Assembly: GCF_003014485.1 (NCBI RefSeq)
Contig: NZ_PYGA01000012.1
Location: 1 to 64,000 of the forward strand
Length of the DNA stretch: 64,000 nt
Reading direction: 5' to 3'
From: Murinocardiopsis flavida
Lineage (GTDB): Bacteria > Actinomycetota > Actinomycetes > Streptosporangiales > Streptosporangiaceae
The notes beneath the pieces are model-generated. The model had not been told where the DNA came from and searched no databases. It worked only from the letters and a program-made list of their open reading frames with translations. The translations under genes were made by a program, and so were the position numbers. This document shows positions 23,806 through 32,187 of this stretch, piece by piece (position 1 is the stretch's first letter; every line of letters begins with the position of its first letter).

Positions 23806-24120
23806 TCACTGCTCGCCGGGCGGGTCGACTTCGGTGAAGCCGCCGAGGAATCTGCGGGCGATCTGGAAGACCCGTGTGTCGGGGAAGGCGTCGTGGAACC
23901 CGCGGCAGGAGGCCGGGCCGACGTCGGGGTGGTCGCCGTAGGAGAGGGTCGTGTGGCAGGTGAGGGCCGCCCCGACGGCGCGGTTGTGCTGGATGAGCTC
24001 GCGCAGGCGGCCCTCATCGAGGTGCATGGGGTTGTTGGGTCGGAACGGGCAGGTGGCGCACTTGCGCGCCATGAGGCGGGGTTTCCCGGTGACCGGGTCG
24101 ATGGTGTTGCCGTCCGGCAT
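23806..24120 (-). CDS. Small protein with CxxCPFR metal-binding motif
   Basis: A 104-residue protein. Cys residues in KCATCPFRPNNPMHL and later in LTCHTTLSYG and ASCRGFHDAF form a four-Cys set plus His, typical of small actinophage/actinomycete proteins that probably hold a zinc or Fe-S site. The start ATG 24120 follows AAAGGA at 7 bases; the earlier ATG 24183 in the frame lacks a site. It lies just downstream of the VWA gene (88-bp gap). Its role is not known. Confidence 0.68.
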   Translation of the reverse strand: MPDGNTIDPVTGKPRLMARKCATCPFRPNNPMHLDEGRLRELIQHNRAVGAALTCHTTLSYGDHPDVGPASCRGFHDAFPDTRVFQIARRFLGGFTEVDPPGEQ

Positions 24121-24208
24121 GAGCGTCCTTTCTCTCGGGTGTGCGGTGCGGGTGTGCTCGTCTCGGAAACTGCCGGTGAGCACGCGGAAGTAGACAGGTG
24201 CGGGGTGC

Positions 24209-25963
24209 TCAGCGGCGGGTGCGCATTGCGGCGGTGGCGGCCTGGCCGATGGCCCGTGCCGTGGCGGCGGGGTCGGTGAGGGTGTGCACCCGGGCCCCGC
24301 GCAGCGGGGTGGCGCCGGGGTCGTCGGGGGTCAGCCACAGCACGGCGCAGCCGGTGGCGCGCAGCCGGTCGAGCGCGGCCTGGCCCGCCTCGGTGCGGGT
24401 GGGGCCGAAGACCCCGTCGGAGACGATGACCAGCAGGCGGGCGGCATCGGCGCGGCTCAGGTCCAGTGCGCCGTCCAGGGCGGTGATGGCGGTGTCGATG
24501 GCGTGCCCGGTGCCGCAGGCGCGGAACTCGGTGACCTCGCGCGGTGCGGTGCCGGGGTGGGTGATGGGGTGCACCTGCGCGCTGAAGGTGACGGTGGCGG
24601 TGGTGGCGGGCACCCGGGTGTGGCGGGCGGCGTGGGCGAGGATCCAGGCGGCCGAGGCCACCGGGGCGGTGAAGGCGTGCATGGACCCGGACACGTCGCA
24701 GGCCACCCCCAGGCGCAGCGGCGGGGTCGCGACGGTGGTCCGGGTGGTGCGGGTGAAGGGTTCGGCGGTGGGCACGGCGCCGGCGGCGCGCTGGGCCTCG
24801 GCGGCCAGGGCGCCGCGCATCCGCAGACGGCCCGGCGGGGTGGCCGCGGTGGTGCGGGCGGGGGTGCGCTCGCGGGATCCGGCGGTGCTCAGGGTGCGCC
24901 CGAGGTGGCGGGCCGCGGTGCGTTCGGCGCTGGTGGGCGCGCGGGTTCCCGCGATCGGGGACCGGGGCGTGCTGGGCCCGCCGGGGGCGAACACGCGCCC
25001 CGCTTCGGTGCGGGCGGCGTCCCTGGCCGCGGTGTTCTCGGCCGCGGTTTTGGTCGCGCGGGCGGCGGGGTCGCCGGGCGCGGGGTCCTTAGCGCGGGCG
25101 ATCGCAGCGGCTGCGCGGGCCAGCGCCCGGCCCAGTGGCGACGGACGCCCGGGCGCCTGCTCACCGGTGGCCTCGGGTGCGGGGTCGGCGGGGTCGGTGC
25201 CCAGCGCCTCGCACCAGCGCCGCCCCAGCTCGATCATGGCCTCGGCGTCGGTGTCGGCGGTGGTCTGGGCGGCGCGCCACAGGCCGCGCAGGGCGGCCAG
25301 GGTGTCGGCGCCGAGTACCGGTGTGACGGCGCGGGTGACGGTTGCGGTCTCGGTGCGGGTGAGGATCCCGGCGTCGGCGCGGGCCAGCAGCAGGGCGGCG
25401 GTGCGGGCGGCGTCCTGGGGGGTGGTGGGCACCGCGCGGGCTCGGGCGGCGAGACCGGCACCGGTGGCCCTGCTCCCGGTTCCGGGGCTGAGTTCGGCGA
25501 GGATGAGGTGGGTGGCGCTGGCGCGCAGCCAGTACCGGTCCTCGGGGCGGCGGCGGATCTGGGCCGCTTCGATGCGGGACTCCTCCAGCAGGAGTGCGGC
25601 GGCTGCCGCGCCGGGCGGGGTGCCGGGCGGGGCCTGCCACCGGGTGTGGGCGGCGTGGGCGCACTCGTGGGTGAGCAGCCCCCACGCGGTGGCATAGCGC
25701 GCCCGGTCCCCCGCGCGGTGCGGGGCGGCGGTGGCGGGGTCGACGGTGCCCAGGTGGGCGCCGTCGATCTCGATCGCGGCCTGGTCCGGGATGAAGCAGG
25801 CCGGGGCGCCGCGGCCTGCGCCGGGGGCGATGGTGACGAGGAGGTCGTCGCGGTCGGCGATCACCGGGACCTCATCGCCCAGGGCGGCGGACAGGGCCAT
25901 CCACCCGGGGGCGGCGGGAAACACCGTGGTCGGCGCAGCACCGGCGGCGATGTGGGCGGTCAT
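24209..25963 (-). CDS. Zincin-like and von Willebrand factor A domain protein (MoxR partner)
   Basis: A 584-residue protein. An HExxH motif (LLTHECAHAAH, His 99 to His 103) with a downstream LLLEESR glutamate pair gives a gluzincin-like metalloprotease region. A long Ala-rich helical middle follows. A VWA domain starts near residue 415, with the MIDAS motif DVSGS at 423-427 and later GTGHAIDT and VSDGVFG, the other metal-ion-site elements. MoxR-type ATPases act with VWA proteins as chaperones that insert metals or remodel targets. The neighbouring gene upstream encodes exactly such an ATPase, so the pair should work together. GAAAGGAG precedes ATG 25963. Confidence 0.85.
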   Translation of the reverse strand: MTAHIAAGAAPTTVFPAAPGWMALSAALGDEVPVIADRDDLLVTIAPGAGRGAPACFIPDQAAIEIDGAHLGTVDPATAAPHRAGDRARYATAWGLLTHECAHAAHTRWQAPPGTPPGAAAAALLLEESRIEAAQIRRRPEDRYWLRASATHLILAELSPGTGSRATGAGLAARARAVPTTPQDAARTAALLLARADAGILTRTETATVTRAVTPVLGADTLAALRGLWRAAQTTADTDAEAMIELGRRWCEALGTDPADPAPEATGEQAPGRPSPLGRALARAAAAIARAKDPAPGDPAARATKTAAENTAARDAARTEAGRVFAPGGPSTPRSPIAGTRAPTSAERTAARHLGRTLSTAGSRERTPARTTAATPPGRLRMRGALAAEAQRAAGAVPTAEPFTRTTRTTVATPPLRLGVACDVSGSMHAFTAPVASAAWILAHAARHTRVPATTATVTFSAQVHPITHPGTAPREVTEFRACGTGHAIDTAITALDGALDLSRADAARLLVIVSDGVFGPTRTEAGQAALDRLRATGCAVLWLTPDDPGATPLRGARVHTLTDPAATARAIGQAATAAMRTRR

Positions 25964-25996
25964 GATCGGCTCCTTTCACGGGGTGCGGGGGGGGGT

Positions 25997-27118
25997 TCAG
26001 ATGCGCCCGCCCAGGGCCAGGGGCGCCACGGCGGCGCCGAACACGCCCTTGACCACGCTCGCCACGACCTCGCGGTCCTCCTCCGGCGCGATGCCGATGA
26101 GGTTTCCGGCCGCGGCGGGGGTGCCGAGCACGGCGGCGATGCGCTCGAAACTGAGGAGTTCGCGCAGTTGCGGCGCCCAGCCGATGTCGCCCTTGGCCTG
26201 GCGGGTGGCGAGGTTGCGGGCCACCCGGATCGCCTTGGGGTCGATGTGGAGCTGGGCGGCGAGGTCGAGGTCGGTGGAGACCTCGATCTGCGCGGCGAAA
26301 CGGGAGCTCAAGGCGTCGCTAAGGAGGGCGCCGTGGACCCCGGGGTTGTGCCCGGCGACGGTGTAGAACCCCTCGGCGGCGTCCACGGTCTCGCCGCCGT
26401 TGGCCTTGACGATGATCTGGCGGCGGCCGTCCATCGCGGGATAGACCACGGCCAGCACGGTGGGCGGGATGAGGGTCGCGTCGTCGATGAGCAGCGCGCG
26501 GCCCTCGCGCATCGCGGTGACCAGCGGGCCGTGCACGAAATGAAAGCGGCCTTCGGGGGTCTGGGTGTATTCGCCGACGAAGTCGGCCACGGTGGTGTCG
26601 CCGTCGCCCTGGACGGTGAGCAGGTCGGGAAACGCCGCCTCGACCAAGGAGGTCTTTCCGGTGCCGGGCGGGCCGTAGAGCAGTGCGGCGACTCCGGCCT
26701 CGCGCAGGCGGCGCAGCGCTTCGACGTCGGGCAGGCCGGAGAGGGTGCGGGGGTGATACATCTGCCCCGACGGGCGCGGTACGGGCCCGGTGACCGGCGC
26801 CGCAGCGGCGGGCTCGGGGCGGGCCGGGGCGGGCACCGGCTCCCGGGCGGCGGCCGCGGCGGGGGTCGCGGCATTGGCGCGGTAGCGCACCGGGGTGCCC
26901 GTGACCTTGTCAGCCTCACCGCGCGCCACCAGGGTCTCCAGCGCGTTGCCCACGGCCCCGGAGGACTTGCCCAGGCGGCGGGAGACCTGGGTGGGGGTGA
27001 GGTCGGAGCCGGTGGTGAGAAGGTGGTCGGCGACGCGGCGGCGCAGTTCACCAGCGGGCAGTCGCTCCCCCGCTCCGTGTCCGGCGGGGGCGGGCGGCGG
27101 TACGGGCGGGGTGGTCAT
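25997..27118 (-). CDS. MoxR-type AAA ATPase with N-terminal winged helix
   Basis: A 373-residue protein. Residues 22-80 form a winged helix (LRRRVADHLLTTGSDLTPTQ ... TPVRYRANA) of the same type as the array at 15-17 kb. After an Ala/Pro linker comes a MoxR AAA+ core: Walker A GPPGTGKTS at 149-157, Walker B LLIDDATL at 209-216, and a sensor region with VAGHNPGVHG. The winged-helix fusion is unusual for MoxR proteins and suggests recruitment of the ATPase to DNA. GAGGAG precedes ATG 27118. The VWA/zincin gene follows after 33 bp. Confidence 0.88.
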   Translation of the reverse strand: MTTPPVPPPAPAGHGAGERLPAGELRRRVADHLLTTGSDLTPTQVSRRLGKSSGAVGNALETLVARGEADKVTGTPVRYRANAATPAAAAAREPVPAPARPEPAAAAPVTGPVPRPSGQMYHPRTLSGLPDVEALRRLREAGVAALLYGPPGTGKTSLVEAAFPDLLTVQGDGDTTVADFVGEYTQTPEGRFHFVHGPLVTAMREGRALLIDDATLIPPTVLAVVYPAMDGRRQIIVKANGGETVDAAEGFYTVAGHNPGVHGALLSDALSSRFAAQIEVSTDLDLAAQLHIDPKAIRVARNLATRQAKGDIGWAPQLRELLSFERIAAVLGTPAAAGNLIGIAPEEDREVVASVVKGVFGAAVAPLALGGRI

Positions 27119-27210
27119 CGGTCCGCTCCTCAACGTGGTGGACGGGCCCCGCGGGGTCTGGCTGCCGGGGGCCCGCGGATTCTTCCGGGATGTTGCCGCG
27201 GTGTGCCGGG

Positions 27211-27849
27211 CTACCGGCCGGGGCGCACGGCGCGTTCGATGACGGCGGCGGTGACCTCGGCCGCGGCGACCGGGGCCATCGAGGCGACGTCGATAGCGAA
27301 CCGGGTGTACTGCCGCCCGGTGAACACGCTGTGGGCGGCCACGCTGACCGGATCGCGGTGGCCGAAGGTCGTGGCGACCTCGATCTCGTAGTCGGAATCG
27401 TCGAGGCGGCGGTACTTCTCGATGAGTCCCGGGGTCTCTGGGCGGCCCAGGTGTCGGGGCGGTCCGGTGAGGTGGATGCCGTGCTCGGCGAGGGCGGCGC
27501 GCAGCCGGATGACCATCGGGGTCATGGCGCGGGTCTCGGGCCACTGCGCGTACAGCTCCTCGGCCTGCTCGGTGAGGTGGTCGGCGAGCACCGCGTCATC
27601 CGCGAAGCCGTCCGTGTTGCCGGGAAATCCCGCAACGACCATCAGGTCTTCGTCGATGTGTCCGGCTTTGGCACTCAGGGCCGTGCGGACCTTCAGGGTG
27701 TAGCCGCCCTCTACGGTGGGCTGGCCGGAGCGGTCGAGGACCACGACCTCGTCGTGGGGCTCGACCCACACGAGCAGCCCTCCGGGGCCCTGCTCGCGGA
27801 GCCGACCGACGTGACCGGCGGTGACGATGATGTGCGGCATGGGATTCAT
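27211..27849 (-). CDS. Hypothetical protein, 212 residues
   Basis: A soluble protein opening MNPMPHIIVTAGHVGRLRE. Segments include LLVWVEPHDEVVVLDRSGQP, a helical middle (LTEQAEELYAQWPETRA), and a C-terminal strand/helix part (YEIEVATTFGHRDPVSVAAH). No signal, membrane segment or catalytic motif is recognised. GGAGGA lies about 6 bases before ATG 27849. It is separated from the MoxR gene by 92 bp and from the next gene upstream by 56 bp in a co-directional run. Confidence 0.66.
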   Translation of the reverse strand: MNPMPHIIVTAGHVGRLREQGPGGLLVWVEPHDEVVVLDRSGQPTVEGGYTLKVRTALSAKAGHIDEDLMVVAGFPGNTDGFADDAVLADHLTEQAEELYAQWPETRAMTPMVIRLRAALAEHGIHLTGPPRHLGRPETPGLIEKYRRLDDSDYEIEVATTFGHRDPVSVAAHSVFTGRQYTRFAIDVASMAPVAAAEVTAAVIERAVRPGR

Positions 27850-27905
27850 GGGTGGGTCCTCCGTCGGATGGGGTGTCTGGTTCGGGGGCTCTGGGCCCGG
27901 TTCCC

Positions 27906-28403
27906 TCAGGGCAGCGCCGCGGTCGGCGTGAGGTGGAGGTGCAGCACGGCCTGCTCCGCCTCGACGGTGAACTCGTCCTGGGGGCCGCGGTGCGGAGTTC
28001 CGTGGCGCAGCAGCAGCGCCAGCACGGTGTCGACGTCGCGGGCGATCCGGCGCCAGTGCTCACCGGTGACGCCGGGCGGCAGGGCGATGTCGTCGCGGGT
28101 GAGATCGCCCAGTGCCGCGCCGTCGCGGGTGGAGTCCACCAGCGGCGCGGCCCGACCGCCCACCTGGTGGAGCAGGCAGCGGATGTGCCCGGTGGTGTAG
28201 TCGCACCGGTCTGCCGCAGCGGTGCCGAAGGTGATCTCCACGGCGGTGACCTGGGGCCATACTTCTCGCAGCAGCAAGGTGAGGTGGTTGCGCGCCGCGA
28301 GTTCGGTACCGAAGACTGCGGTCGTCTCGGCCGCGTGCGCGGTGACCAGCCAGCGCAGCGAGCGCGCGAGTTCCGGGGAGTGGGCGGTGAGGCGCAGGGG
28401 CAT
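27906..28403 (-). CDS. Hypothetical protein, paralogue of the gene at 29443
   Basis: A 165-residue protein. Its core (LLREVWPQVTAVEITF ... HIRCLLHQVGG ... LTRDDIALPPGVTGEHWRRI) aligns with the protein encoded at 28946-29443, which has LLRDVWPAAHMIEVAF, RIRSVLHRPVA and LTTDDIELPPGVTAQQWHTI. The two are therefore local duplicates. GAGGAG precedes ATG 28403; a longer start at 28421 is less likely. Function unknown; the shared DDI-LPPGV motif defines the family. Confidence 0.7.
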   Translation of the reverse strand: MPLRLTAHSPELARSLRWLVTAHAAETTAVFGTELAARNHLTLLLREVWPQVTAVEITFGTAAADRCDYTTGHIRCLLHQVGGRAAPLVDSTRDGAALGDLTRDDIALPPGVTGEHWRRIARDVDTVLALLLRHGTPHRGPQDEFTVEAEQAVLHLHLTPTAALP

Positions 28404-28528
28404 CGCGGTTCTCCTCGTCATGGGGTGGTGGATGACGGACGTGCCGCCGGGGCCGCGGGGCAGTCCGGGTTGGGGCGTGGCGAAAGGGCCGGGCAGCGGG
28501 TGCTGTCCGGCCCCGGTTGGCGGGTGGG

Positions 28529-28876
28529 TCAGGTGGTGGTGCGCGTACGGGCGGCCTTGGTCAGGCGCAGCAGGGTGCAGAAGTAGCCGCGCTGGGTCTG
28601 GAAGCGCTCGGCGCAGCGCCGCAGTTCGTCGGTGTGATCACCGATCGTCGGGACACGGCCCTCGGCGAGGGCCGTGGTGATGTCCTCGGCGTTGCGGGCC
28701 CAGTCATGGGCCAGCCGCGCCATCCGCTCCTCCACCCAGGTGATGGCGAGCGCGCTCTCATAGAGGGCGGATTCGAGTCCGTGGTCGGGGTGGTCCACGG
28801 GGACCATCACCGGGAGAACGGCGTTCTCGCCGAGTTCCTGGGTGAGCAGGCGGCGGCAGTACGGGCTGAACAGCAC
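28529..28876 (-). CDS. Hypothetical helical protein, paralogue of the gene at 31511
   Basis: A 115-residue protein starting VLFSPYCRRLLTQELGEN. The start resembles RPLSPYCDNLLNTELGPD in the protein ending at 31152, and both continue as long charged helices with LESALY/LECALE and VEERMARL/VEEISRL. GAAGGAG precedes GTG 28876; the longer frame from 28918 lacks a site. The pair suggests tandem duplication of a two-gene block, because the DDI-LPPGV genes are duplicated too. Function unknown. Confidence 0.66.
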   Translation of the reverse strand: MLFSPYCRRLLTQELGENAVLPVMVPVDHPDHGLESALYESALAITWVEERMARLAHDWARNAEDITTALAEGRVPTIGDHTDELRRCAERFQTQRGYFCTLLRLTKAARTRTTT

Positions 28877-28945
28877 GGGTATTCTCCTTCGCGCATGGGT
28901 GCGGGGCGGGCGGCACAAGCAGCCCGCCCTCCGGGGGGGGACTGG

Positions 28946-29443
28946 TCAGGTCGCGGTCGTGGCCTCGTGGTCGTTGGGGGTCAGGTCCAGGTACAGGCGC
29001 GGACTCGGGCCGAGTTCGTCGCCGGGGACGAACTCGTCCTCGGTCCTGCTGGGCAGTCCGCGGGCCAGCAGCAAGGTCAGGGTGCGGTCCACCTCCGCGC
29101 GGATGGTGTGCCACTGCTGCGCGGTGACGCCGGGAGGCAGTTCGATGTCGTCGGTGGTGAGGTCGGCCAGGTCGGAGCCGTCGCTGGTGGTGTGGAGGAG
29201 CGGGAGCAGGGCAGCAACCGGGCGGTGCAGGACGCTGCGGATGCGGCCGTCGGTGTAGTCGATGCGCCCGAGGTGCGCGAAGGCGACCTCGATCATGTGC
29301 GCCGCGGGCCAGACGTCGCGCAGAAGCGCGCCCAGGTGGGCGCGCAGCGCGTCCTCGGTGCGGGCGGACGCGCGACGCTCCTCTGTCCAGGCGTCGATGG
29401 CGGCCTGGCGGGACCGGTCGAGCGCGGGGGCGAGATCAGGCAC
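28946..29443 (-). CDS. Hypothetical protein, paralogue of the gene at 28403
   Basis: A 165-residue protein starting VPDLAPALDRSRQAAID, with the family core LLRDVWPAAHMIEVAF, RIRSVLHRP and LTTDDIELPPGVTAQQW, and an acidic end SPRLYLDLTPNDHEA. It matches the similar-sized protein at 27906-28403 over most of its length. GAGAGGA precedes GTG 29443. The frame extends to 29500, but that part has no coding character. Not recognised beyond the local family. Confidence 0.68.
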   Translation of the reverse strand: MPDLAPALDRSRQAAIDAWTEERRASARTEDALRAHLGALLRDVWPAAHMIEVAFAHLGRIDYTDGRIRSVLHRPVAALLPLLHTTSDGSDLADLTTDDIELPPGVTAQQWHTIRAEVDRTLTLLLARGLPSRTEDEFVPGDELGPSPRLYLDLTPNDHEATTAT

Positions 29444-29528
29444 GGTCGTTCCTCTCGATAGACGCGTGCGGCCCGGCACCGCGAGGATGCCGGGCCGCAC
29501 GCGGGCGGGGCGGGTCAGGCGAGCCTCC

Positions 29529-30113
29529 TTATCGGGAATGGTCGTCGCGGGGTTCGATGGCGTCCCACTGCCACCGGGTGCCGCCGAGCACGTAGTAGCC
29601 CTGCTCGTCCGGGCCGACGCGCCAGCCCGGGTCGGGCTCCTCCCCCGGGGGCATGGTCAGGTGCAGCCAGAGTTCCTCGCCCTGCCACGTCGGGACGTAG
29701 TCGGTGTACTCGCCCTCGGCGGCCATGCGGCGCTCCTGGTCGGCCAGTAGCGCTCGGGAGATCTCCTCGGCGACCGCGCGGGTGACGCGAACGGTGTTGC
29801 GTTCCCGTCCGAGCGGGTCGTAGAGCTGCTCGCCGTCGAAGGACATCCAGCCGAGGAAGCCTGCGCGCACCGGCTTCCACGAGCACTCCATGGCGCACGG
29901 GATGCGGCCCGGGATGCTCACATGGCCGCCGCTGCCGATGACCTGGCTCGCGAAGTCCTCTCCGGCGCGGGTGAGCACTCCTGTCTCGGTGGCCAGGCCA
30001 GCGTCGTGCAGCCCGTCGCACACGGACGCGGGGGTGGATTCGGGGATGCGGCGCACGGGCGTGTCCACGTAGGCGCTCGCCAGCGCCGCGAACTCCGCGA
30101 ACGTCAATCGCAT
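29529..30113 (-). CDS. Hypothetical protein with GYY domain
   Basis: A 194-residue soluble protein opening MRLTFAEFAALASAYVDTPV. The C-terminal portion VGPDEQGYYVLGGTRWQWDA is homologous to a segment of the 285-residue protein at 22843-23700, and the preceding stretch GEYTDYVPTWQGEELWLHLT is also similar to its MWELDGGLYLQ region. GAGGAG precedes ATG 30113. It may bind a ligand or partner through this shared domain; nothing catalytic is seen. Confidence 0.67.
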   Translation of the reverse strand: MRLTFAEFAALASAYVDTPVRRIPESTPASVCDGLHDAGLATETGVLTRAGEDFASQVIGSGGHVSIPGRIPCAMECSWKPVRAGFLGWMSFDGEQLYDPLGRERNTVRVTRAVAEEISRALLADQERRMAAEGEYTDYVPTWQGEELWLHLTMPPGEEPDPGWRVGPDEQGYYVLGGTRWQWDAIEPRDDHSR

Positions 30114-30300
30114 GTCTGCTCCTCATGGTGTGGGAGCCCGCCCGCCCGGGGCGGGCTCCATTGGGTGGGCTGTCGGGACTGGGGTGAGGCGGTGATCGGA
30201 GCGCAGCGCTCCGCGGTGGAAGAGCCGGCACTCCGGGCGAGTGCCGGGCCTGTTCGGGGCCGGTACGGCAAGGGCGGGCGCCCTCGGCGCGCCGCCCTTA

Positions 30301-30615
30301 TCAGTCCTCGGCGCGCTGATGGCTGACGTCGAAGTCGTCAGCGTCGTCGCCGCGGTAGTCGGTGGAGCCGTCGTCCCATTCGCCGCGCACGAGGTAGCCG
30401 GGGATCGGAACATTGAGGGGAACTGGAAAGCGGCGATCGCGTAGGCGGAAGGTGAGTCGGGGCCGGCCCTGGCCGGTCTCCCCGGGTTCCACGATGTCCA
30501 CGCCGCGCTCGTCGGCGATGGTGTTGGCGATCCAGGCCGCGGCGTCGCGGTAGTTGTCGGTGGTAACGGGCAGAGCGCGGATGGTGTACGGGCGCGGGAC
30601 GTAGGTACGAAACAC
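30301..30615 (-). CDS. Hypothetical protein, 104 residues
   Basis: A small protein starting VFRTYVPRPYTIRALPVTTD, with DAAAWIANTIADERGVDIVE, a basic strand (RPRLTFRLRDRRFPVPL) and an acidic C-terminus (DDADDFDVSHQRAED). GAGGAG precedes GTG 30615 by 5 bases. It fits the size and spacing pattern of the run. The opening resembles small prophage-type proteins, but I recognise no family. Confidence 0.64.
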   Translation of the reverse strand: MFRTYVPRPYTIRALPVTTDNYRDAAAWIANTIADERGVDIVEPGETGQGRPRLTFRLRDRRFPVPLNVPIPGYLVRGEWDDGSTDYRGDDADDFDVSHQRAED

Positions 30616-30767
30616 GGGGACTCCTCGGGTCGGTTACGCCAAACGGTCGGCTGGTGCACTGGGCGCGGGCGCCGCCGCACGGCGGCGCCCTCATGCCGGG
30701 GTCCGGGTGGGCGGGTTTCAGGAGGGGTGCGGGTGCCCTCCTTTGCGCGGGGCGGCGGGCGAGGCAT

Positions 30768-31019
30768 CTACCACCCGGTGGTGCCGGAGTCGCGCAGGGC
30801 CGCGCGGGCGGTACCGGGCAGGTGGTCGATCTGGGCGCCCTGCCCGAGGTAGAGGACGTGGCCGTCCTCCCCGTGATCCATCGCCATGCCTGCGACGCGG
30901 TGGGCGAAGGGGTGGCGCGGCTGGACAGCCATGCGGACGGGCGTGTCGGGAGATCCGCACTCCTCCAATAGCTCGGCGAGCATGTCGATGAGGTCCTGGA
31001 TAGTGGTCTCGCGGCTCAT
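30768..31019 (-). CDS. Hypothetical protein, 83 residues
   Basis: A small protein starting MSRETTIQDLIDMLAELLEE, an amphipathic helix, then SPDTPVRMAVQPRHPFAHRV and HVLYLGQGAQIDHLPGTARA. AAGGA lies 6 bases before ATG 31019. The layout is similar to short beta-rich proteins of phages and integrative elements. No catalytic residues are recognised. Confidence 0.66.
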   Translation of the reverse strand: MSRETTIQDLIDMLAELLEECGSPDTPVRMAVQPRHPFAHRVAGMAMDHGEDGHVLYLGQGAQIDHLPGTARAALRDSGTTGW

Positions 31020-31151
31020 GTGCGTCCTTCGTGTCTGGCCGGGCTCGTGCCCGGCGGTTGCGGGTGCAGGTCGAAGCGAGCGTGCGGGCAGGGGCGGTTC
31101 GAGGGCTTGACGGGGTCGGACTGCGGGTGCTGCCCGACCCGGGCCGGTAGG

Positions 31152-31511
31152 TCAGGTGGTGCGGAGGCGGAGCATCCGCACCAGGAACAGCAGGTGCCGG
31201 AAGTGCTGGTGCGCGCACTTGAGGTGGTCAAACACGCGCCAGAAGACCTCGGGGGCCTCGATCCCGGGCCGCATCGCGCTCGTGAGCGCCGCGCTGATTT
31301 CGCGCTGGTACTCCTCGGAGTCGTCGTGCGCCGCACCCAGCTCGATGAGCTGGGCCTCCAGACGGCTGATCTCCTCCACGGTGAGCTCAAGCGCGCACTC
31401 GAGCGAACCAGCCAGCCCGTCCTCGGGGGGTGCGGCATGGATCGTGTAATCCGGGCCCAGCTCGGTGTTAAGCAGGTTGTCGCAGTAAGGACTGAGGGGA
31501 CGTGTGGGCAT
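31152..31511 (-). CDS. Hypothetical helical protein, paralogue of the gene at 28876
   Basis: A 119-residue, largely helical acidic protein. It starts MPTRPLSPYCDNLLNTELGP, with LECALELTVEEISRLEAQLI and a C-terminal AHQHFRHLLFLVRMLRLRTT. The N-terminal SPYC--LL--ELG motif and the spacing of the charged helices match the protein at 28529-28876. GGAGGA precedes ATG 31511. Function unknown. Confidence 0.66.
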   Translation of the reverse strand: MPTRPLSPYCDNLLNTELGPDYTIHAAPPEDGLAGSLECALELTVEEISRLEAQLIELGAAHDDSEEYQREISAALTSAMRPGIEAPEVFWRVFDHLKCAHQHFRHLLFLVRMLRLRTT

Positions 31512-31643
31512 GGTTCCTCCATCTCTCGAATCGGCGCCGGGCGGGCCATGGGTCCACCCGGTGCCACCGCCCCGCGCAGAACGGCGCGGGCGGTGCCGGG
31601 CCAGCGGTCGAGCCCGTGCTCGGGTGCCGGGACAGGTCTCGGG

Positions 31644-32135
31644 TCAGAACTGGGCCAGCGCCCGGCGCACGATGCGCGCGCGGGTGGGCACCGGCTGGGT
31701 GTCGAACCAGCCCGGGTCGGCGTGGTAGGCGGCTGCGGAATCCCACCCGTACTCCTGGGTGGTCGCGAGAGCGATGGCGTCCTCGGCGGAGCCGCGCACC
31801 ATGGCGGCCTCCTCGCGGGTCAGTCCCGCCAGGTCGGGGCGGGTGGTGCGCAGGCGGGTGAGCAGCGTGTCCAGGACCGCACGGCAGGGCCGCACGGCCG
31901 CCGGGGCGCGGGCCGCGGCGGCCGCGTAGACCTCGGCGGTGTGCTCCAGCAGCGCGGCCAGGGCCCGCTCGGCGGTCGCCTCCGGGAAGACCCGCGTCTC
32001 TTCGTGTTCCGCGCAGGCGATGCAGATGAAGCCGTCGTCGTCGCCGCAGTGGCACTGCGCCTCGCACGCCCGGCAGTCGTACAGCGTGCCGGGGACGTGC
32101 GGGTAGTCGGCGTGGGCCCTCATGTCCAGGGTCAT
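31644..32135 (-). CDS. Hypothetical protein with N-terminal zinc-ribbon-like cysteines
   Basis: A 163-residue protein. The N-terminus holds Cys 21, 24, 28, 30, 38 and 41 (YDCRACEAQCHCG ... FICIACAEH), two CxxC-type pairs that should bind zinc. The rest is helical (ERALAALLEHTAEVYAAAA) with a C-terminal WDSAAAYHADPGWFDTQP. ACGGAG precedes ATG 32135; ATG 32123 is an alternative. The zinc finger suggests binding of nucleic acid or protein. No family is recognised. Confidence 0.67.
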   Translation of the reverse strand: MTLDMRAHADYPHVPGTLYDCRACEAQCHCGDDDGFICIACAEHEETRVFPEATAERALAALLEHTAEVYAAAAARAPAAVRPCRAVLDTLLTRLRTTRPDLAGLTREEAAMVRGSAEDAIALATTQEYGWDSAAAYHADPGWFDTQPVPTRARIVRRALAQF

Positions 32136-32187
32136 CGCGGTCTCCGTCCGTGTCCGGGGAGCGGCGGTCTCACGGGGGCGTCAGGGC

